Shown here: positions 40,639-43,698 of the stretch, one piece after another
How positions within the stretch are numbered: position 1 is the first letter of the stretch
How the letters are laid out: the number at the start of each line of letters is the position of its first letter
Source: Pseudomonas serbica
GTDB lineage: Bacteria > Pseudomonadota > Gammaproteobacteria > Pseudomonadales > Pseudomonadaceae
DNA length: 43,698 nt
Direction of reading: 5' to 3'
NCBI RefSeq assembly: GCF_028823535.1
Contig: NZ_JAQIYM010000026.1
Location: forward strand, 1-43,698
The notes under the pieces: generated by a model
Told to the model about the DNA's origin: nothing
Database searches by the model: none
Seen by the model: the letters and a program-made list of their open reading frames with translations, nothing else
Position numbers and translations under genes: made by a program

Positions 40639-42081
40639 ATGTCTGAAGTTGAAGTAAAGAAAACGCAGGAAAGCTTGCAGGACCGCCTGGCTCAAGTTGT
40701 TGAGCTGTTGCAGCGTCAGCGAGTGGTTGAAGACCTGACCCATCGCCAGGAAGGTCCGCATCAGGATCGAGTCGAAAACCTGGTTCACCGGCAAAATCTG
40801 GTCGAGCTGCAACGCAAGCTCGATGACCTGCACTCCGCCGACGTCGCCTATATTCTTGAAGCCTTGCCGCTGGATGATCGTCTGACGCTGTGGCAATTGG
40901 TCAAGGCTGATCGCGACGGCGACATCCTGCTCGAAGTATCCGATTCGGTTCGTGAAACCCTGATCGCCGACATGGACGATCACGAGCTCCTGGCTGCGGC
41001 CAAGGACATGGATGCCGACGAGCTTGCCGACCTGGCTTCCGAGCTGCCGCGAGACGTCGTCCACGAGCTGATGGAAACCCTCGACGGCCAGCAGCGCGAG
41101 CGAGTGCGCTCGGCGTTGTCCTATGACGAGGACCAGGTCGGCGCGCTGATGGACTTCGAGATGGTCACCATCCGTGAGGATGTCAGCCTCGAAGTAGTCC
41201 TGCGTTACCTGCGCCGCCTCAAGGAGCTGCCTGGCCATACCGACAAGCTGTTCGTGGTTGACTACGACGGTGTGCTCAAGGGTGTGCTGCCGATCAAGCG
41301 CTTGCTGGTCAATGATCCGGACAAGCAGGTTTCCGAAGTCATGGCCAGCGACCCGGTGAGTTTTCATCCGGATGAAGAAGCCTATGACGCTGCCCAGGCA
41401 TTCGAGCGTTACGACCTGATTTCGGCGCCCGTGGTGGACAAGAACGGCAAGCTCATCGGCCGTCTGACCATCGATGAGATGGTCGACCTGATTCGTGAGG
41501 AGAGCGAAAACGAAGTTCTCAACATGGCAGGTCTGCGTGAAGAAGAGGACATATTTGCGTCAGTCTGGAAGTCCCTGCGTAACCGCTGGGCCTGGCTGGC
41601 AGTGAACCTGATCACCGCATTTGTCGCTTCCCGGGTGATCGGTCTGTTCGAAGGCTCCATCGAGAAGCTGGTGGCGCTGGCGGCGTTGATGCCGATCGTC
41701 GCAGGCATCGGCGGTAACTCCGGCAACCAGACCATCACCATGATCGTTCGGGCCATGGCGCTGGATCAGGTGAGTACGGGCAATACTTCGCGGCTGATGC
41801 GCAAGGAGCTGGCGGTAGCCTTGATCAACGGCGTGATCTGGGGTGGGGTGATCGGCGTTGTCGCCTACCTGTTGTATGGCAGCTGGTCACTCGGTGTCGT
41901 GATGACTGCAGCCATGACCCTCAATCTGTTGCTTGCGGCGTTGATGGGGGTCCTGATCCCGATGACCCTGGCGCGACTCGGGCGGGACCCTGCGATGGGG
42001 GCCAGTGTGATGATTACCGCCATGACCGACAGTGGTGGCTTCTTTATCTTCCTTGGGCTGGCAACGATTTTCCTGCTCTGA
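40639..42081 (+). CDS. mgtE: Magnesium transporter MgtE
   Basis: The 480-residue Mg2+ channel has an acidic helical N domain (about 30-150; ELAAAKDMDADELADLASEL-type repeats), two CBS domains (about 150-275; FVVDYDGVLKGVLPIKRLLV, VVDKNGKLIGRLTIDEMVDL) and five membrane helices (about 300-480). The conserved pore segment PIVAGIGGNSGNQTITMIVR is intact. The N and CBS domains sense intracellular Mg2+ and close the pore. The start has GGGAG upstream. It is monocistronic with its own terminator. Confidence 0.95.
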   Translation: MSEVEVKKTQESLQDRLAQVVELLQRQRVVEDLTHRQEGPHQDRVENLVHRQNLVELQRKLDDLHSADVAYILEALPLDDRLTLWQLVKADRDGDILLEVSDSVRETLIADMDDHELLAAAKDMDADELADLASELPRDVVHELMETLDGQQRERVRSALSYDEDQVGALMDFEMVTIREDVSLEVVLRYLRRLKELPGHTDKLFVVDYDGVLKGVLPIKRLLVNDPDKQVSEVMASDPVSFHPDEEAYDAAQAFERYDLISAPVVDKNGKLIGRLTIDEMVDLIREESENEVLNMAGLREEEDIFASVWKSLRNRWAWLAVNLITAFVASRVIGLFEGSIEKLVALAALMPIVAGIGGNSGNQTITMIVRAMALDQVSTGNTSRLMRKELAVALINGVIWGGVIGVVAYLLYGSWSLGVVMTAAMTLNLLLAALMGVLIPMTLARLGRDPAMGASVMITAMTDSGGFFIFLGLATIFLL

Positions 42082-42094
42082 AGCGCTCTGTTTT

Positions 42095-42121
42095 AAAGCC
42101 CGCCCTACGGCGGGCTTTTTT
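42095..42121 (+). terminator. mgtE terminator
   Basis: AAAGCCCGCC-CTAC-GGCGGGCTTTTTT, a perfect stem with a T-tract, lies 14 nt after the stop. Confidence 0.9.
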
Positions 42122-42138
42122 ATGACCGAATTTCAGGC

Positions 42139-42166
42139 AAAAAAAAGCCAGCGATCACGCTGGCTT
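42139..42166 (-). terminator. amrZ terminator
   Basis: Read leftwards, AAGCCAGCGT-GATC-style stem with GCTGGCTT ends in TTTTTTTT, just past the amrZ stop at 42184. Confidence 0.85.
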
Positions 42167-42183
42167 GAACTTGCGGGGATGAG

Positions 42184-42510
42184 TCAGGAAGCGTCTGCAG
42201 CCATCTCGGCGTCATGGGCGATCAGTGAGACAAGCGCATTCTGCTGACGGTGAGAGAGTTGGCGGAAGCGTTGCAGCAGCTCGCGCTCGTGCAGTGACAA
42301 CTCCGGGCTGTCCAGGCGCATGCTCAGCTCTTCGCCCAGTGCGCCTTCCTGAATGAGACTCTGCTCCAGGCGCGCAATGATTTCAGAGTTCATGCTGCGG
42401 TGATGATTGCGAGCCACTTCGGCAATGCGTTCACGCATTCCGTCTGGCAGACGTACGACGAACTTGTCAGCCGTACGGCTGGAATAAATTGCCTGTTTCA
42501 ATGGGCGCAT
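42184..42510 (-). CDS. amrZ: Alginate and motility regulator AmrZ
   Basis: The 108-residue ribbon-helix-helix DNA-binding protein has the Arc-like core SSRTADKFVVRLPDGMRERI then HHRSMNSEIIARLEQSL (about 10-55), followed by a C-terminal tetramerisation helix (SLHERELLQRFRQLSHRQQN). In Pseudomonas it controls alginate, flagella and cyclic-di-GMP genes. N-terminal MRPLKQAIYSSRTADKF is nearly the same as in P. aeruginosa AmrZ (from memory). Transcription is leftwards from an AT-containing region (TTAAATATATG just before the start), convergent with mgtE. It is a single-gene unit. Confidence 0.93.
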   Translation of the reverse strand: MRPLKQAIYSSRTADKFVVRLPDGMRERIAEVARNHHRSMNSEIIARLEQSLIQEGALGEELSMRLDSPELSLHERELLQRFRQLSHRQQNALVSLIAHDAEMAADAS

Positions 42511-43086
42511 ATATTTAACCGGTTAGTTCAGGGGAGCGGTTCTCGGGATTGGCCGCAGGATGTCTGATAGGACAAGCGCTCTGGCCAAATGTTCAACCTG
42601 AATTGATAGAGGCAGACATCATGCCTCAAAATCGCCAGATCATTGGCGCCAATTCTGTGACAAATATTGAGCTGGATAAAGGCGTTATGCCAGCACCAAT
42701 TATCAGAAATGCGGACTGGTTTTGAAAAACTGCCGGGTCCGTCTCTCTGGTCGCGTCCTTTACCCTCTGGTCCTTCTGAAAAAAACCTGGGGCATCCCAT
42801 GCGAATTCGATCACTGATCCTTATCTGTACAGGATAGTGGCAATTGGCCGATTTACTAGTGGCAAGCGTGTAGCGAGACTCGTTTAGGATGGGTGGCAGG
42901 CTGATTTCATGTAGCTGTGTCTTGCTGGGAGGGGGAGGGCGGGTTGTCGTCTGCTTGCGCGTCGAAAGTCCGAGCCCTCGCGTGACATCTGCCTACACTT
43001 AAAAAGCCCACGGATGACATGACAAAGGCAGGCTCGCCCGTTAACATGCACGCCGTCTCGCTGCGCGTATTTCCGCCGGCATCTGT
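42511..43086. other. Region between amrZ and tRNA-Arg(CCT)
   Basis: About 575 nt with no gene I can support on either strand. It contains the perfect palindrome ATTGGCGCCAAT at 42642-42653, inside GCCAGATCATTGGC, 130-150 nt upstream of amrZ, which may be an operator. No AlgU-type promoter was found with correct spacing. Confidence 0.4.
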
Positions 43087-43163
43087 GTCTCAGTAGCTCA
43101 ATTGGATAGAGCATCCCCCTCCTAAGGGGAAGGTTGGCAGTTCGAACCTGCCCTGGGACACCA
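43087..43163 (+). tRNA. tRNA-Arg (CCT)
   Basis: Acceptor GTCTCAG pairs with CTGGGAC, followed by ACCA. The anticodon stem TCCCC/GGGGA has loop CTCCTAA, giving anticodon CCT, which reads the rare AGG codon. Its T loop reads GTTCGAAC. Confidence 0.95.
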
Positions 43164-43250
43164 TACGGATTCAACCTTCAGCAGTTCATGATTCTCTCGC
43201 CTGGCCTTTGTGAGTGCCGGGTGGGTGCAAGCGGATTGCTTGAGGCATGA

Positions 43251-43288
43251 AAAGCCCTGCTCAGATAGGTATCTGGCGGGGCTTTTTC
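43251..43288 (+). terminator. Terminator downstream of tRNA-Arg(CCT)
   Basis: AAAGCCCTGC pairs with GCGGGGCTTT (one G-T pair) around an inner stem CAGATA/TATCTG; TTTTT follows. Confidence 0.82.
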
Positions 43289-43381
43289 ATAATGGGTGAT
43301 TGTTTGGAGCTCTCTTCTATATAGAAGGGGCGGTTTTTCCCGCTTCAAATTGCCTTTTTGATAGAAACAGTAAATCAGTGG

Positions 43382-43409
43382 TTGACGGCAGATTTCAGAA
43401 GCCTATAAT
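43382..43409 (+). promoter_or_regulatory. rRNA operon promoter P1
   Basis: TTGACG and TATAAT are separated by 16 nt. Confidence 0.75.
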
Positions 43410-43527
43410 TCGCCCCACTTCCGGCGCAGTCGAAACGGAAAACTCCTTGGTAAACAACGAGTTACGCAGTTTTCGACAGTGGCTTGCTTCAGTTCATCGA
43501 AGCCGGCAGGGAGTTGAAAAAGAGGTG

Positions 43528-43555
43528 TTGACAGCAGCGTGTAACGCTGTAGAAT
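43528..43555 (+). promoter_or_regulatory. rRNA operon promoter P2
   Basis: TTGACA and TAGAAT are separated by 16 nt, followed by TCGCCTCCCGC. Confidence 0.78.
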
Positions 43556-43636
43556 TCGCCTCCCGCTGATGAGAGATCTGAGGCGCAAGTGGTTGAAGTT
43601 ATTAAGGATTCCTTGAAAACTTCTGAAAAATATCAC

Positions 43637-43664
43637 TTGACAGCAAATGAGGCTGCTGTAGAAT
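43637..43664 (+). promoter_or_regulatory. rRNA operon promoter P3 and leader start
   Basis: TTGACA and TAGAAT are separated by 16 nt, followed by GCGCGCCTCGG. The sequence after it (GAGACGAAAGATCTTAACCA) is the start of the Pseudomonas 16S leader, which normally continues into boxA and the 16S gene beyond the window edge. Confidence 0.8.
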
Positions 43665-43698
43665 GCGCGCCTCGGTTGAGACGAAAGATCTTAACCAG

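Noticed and set aside
42528..42800. Minus-strand open frame of 90 codons upstream of amrZ
   Set aside because: No family resemblance, no plausible ribosome-binding site and odd composition; it probably lies in the amrZ promoter region.
42884..43174. Minus-strand open frame of 96 codons
   Set aside because: It runs antisense across the whole tRNA-Arg(CCT) gene.
1..43698. CRISPR array, integrase, insertion sequence or replication origin
   Set aside because: No regularly spaced direct repeats, no transposase or integrase motifs and no DnaA-box cluster were seen in the window.

Overview
The window is chromosomal DNA from a Pseudomonas, most likely of the P. fluorescens lineage. The gene order acsA - aotJQMOP-argR - aruCFGDB - small acidic gene - aruE - (ltaE) - alaS - lysC - rsmA - tRNA-Ser/tRNA-Arg - mgtE follows the P. 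aeruginosa order as I remember it. The base composition, the many REP palindromes and the TyrR-like GcsR next to gcvHP also fit. No sequence search was run, so all identities rest on reading motifs and family resemblance.

Layout. (1) 1-2464, minus strand: the 5' end of gcvP, then gcvH and gcsR, with a sigma-54 type promoter and three GcsR-like sites upstream of gcvH. (2) 2605-7896, minus strand: the arginine deiminase operon arcDABC plus a fifth small gene, with an ANR-type box upstream. (3) 8336-10623, plus strand: a second ArcD-like antiporter divergent from arcD, overlapping a 3-methyladenine DNA glycosylase gene. (4) 10624-14435: an accessory, partly AT-rich island. It holds a PAAR-domain effector with its overlapping membrane immunity gene, a decayed second toxin tail plus immunity copy, a truncated nuclease-like N-terminus, and a Bro-N gene preceded by a large nested inverted repeat. 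(5) 14516-19056: nrdB, a DUF2790 periplasmic protein and acsA. (6) 19692-33178, plus strand: arginine uptake (aotJQMOP), the regulator argR and the arginine succinyltransferase pathway (aruCFGDB, aruE). (7) 33289-34084, minus strand: an FMN-riboswitch-controlled lumazine synthase. (8) 34262-40230, plus strand: ltaE, alaS, lysC, rsmA, one tRNA-Ser and two identical tRNA-Arg genes. (9) 40639-43698: mgtE, amrZ (minus strand), tRNA-Arg(CCT), and a triple-promoter leader of a ribosomal RNA operon whose 16S gene lies beyond the right end.

How the genes work together. Much of the window concerns arginine: import by AotJQMP, aerobic breakdown by AruCFGDBE, control by ArgR with matching boxes before aotJ and aruC, and anaerobic breakdown with ATP formation by ArcDABC. 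Acetyl-CoA synthetase and glycine cleavage add further carbon/nitrogen assimilation under GcsR and probable Crc/Hfq control. The right part is translation-related: tRNAs, alanyl-tRNA synthetase, the RNA-binding regulator RsmA and rRNA promoters.

The least ordinary part is the 10.6-14.4 kb island, above all the PAAR toxin-immunity pair and the frameshifted duplicate of its 3' end. REP elements of two sequence types punctuate the intergenic gaps and even lie inside operons.
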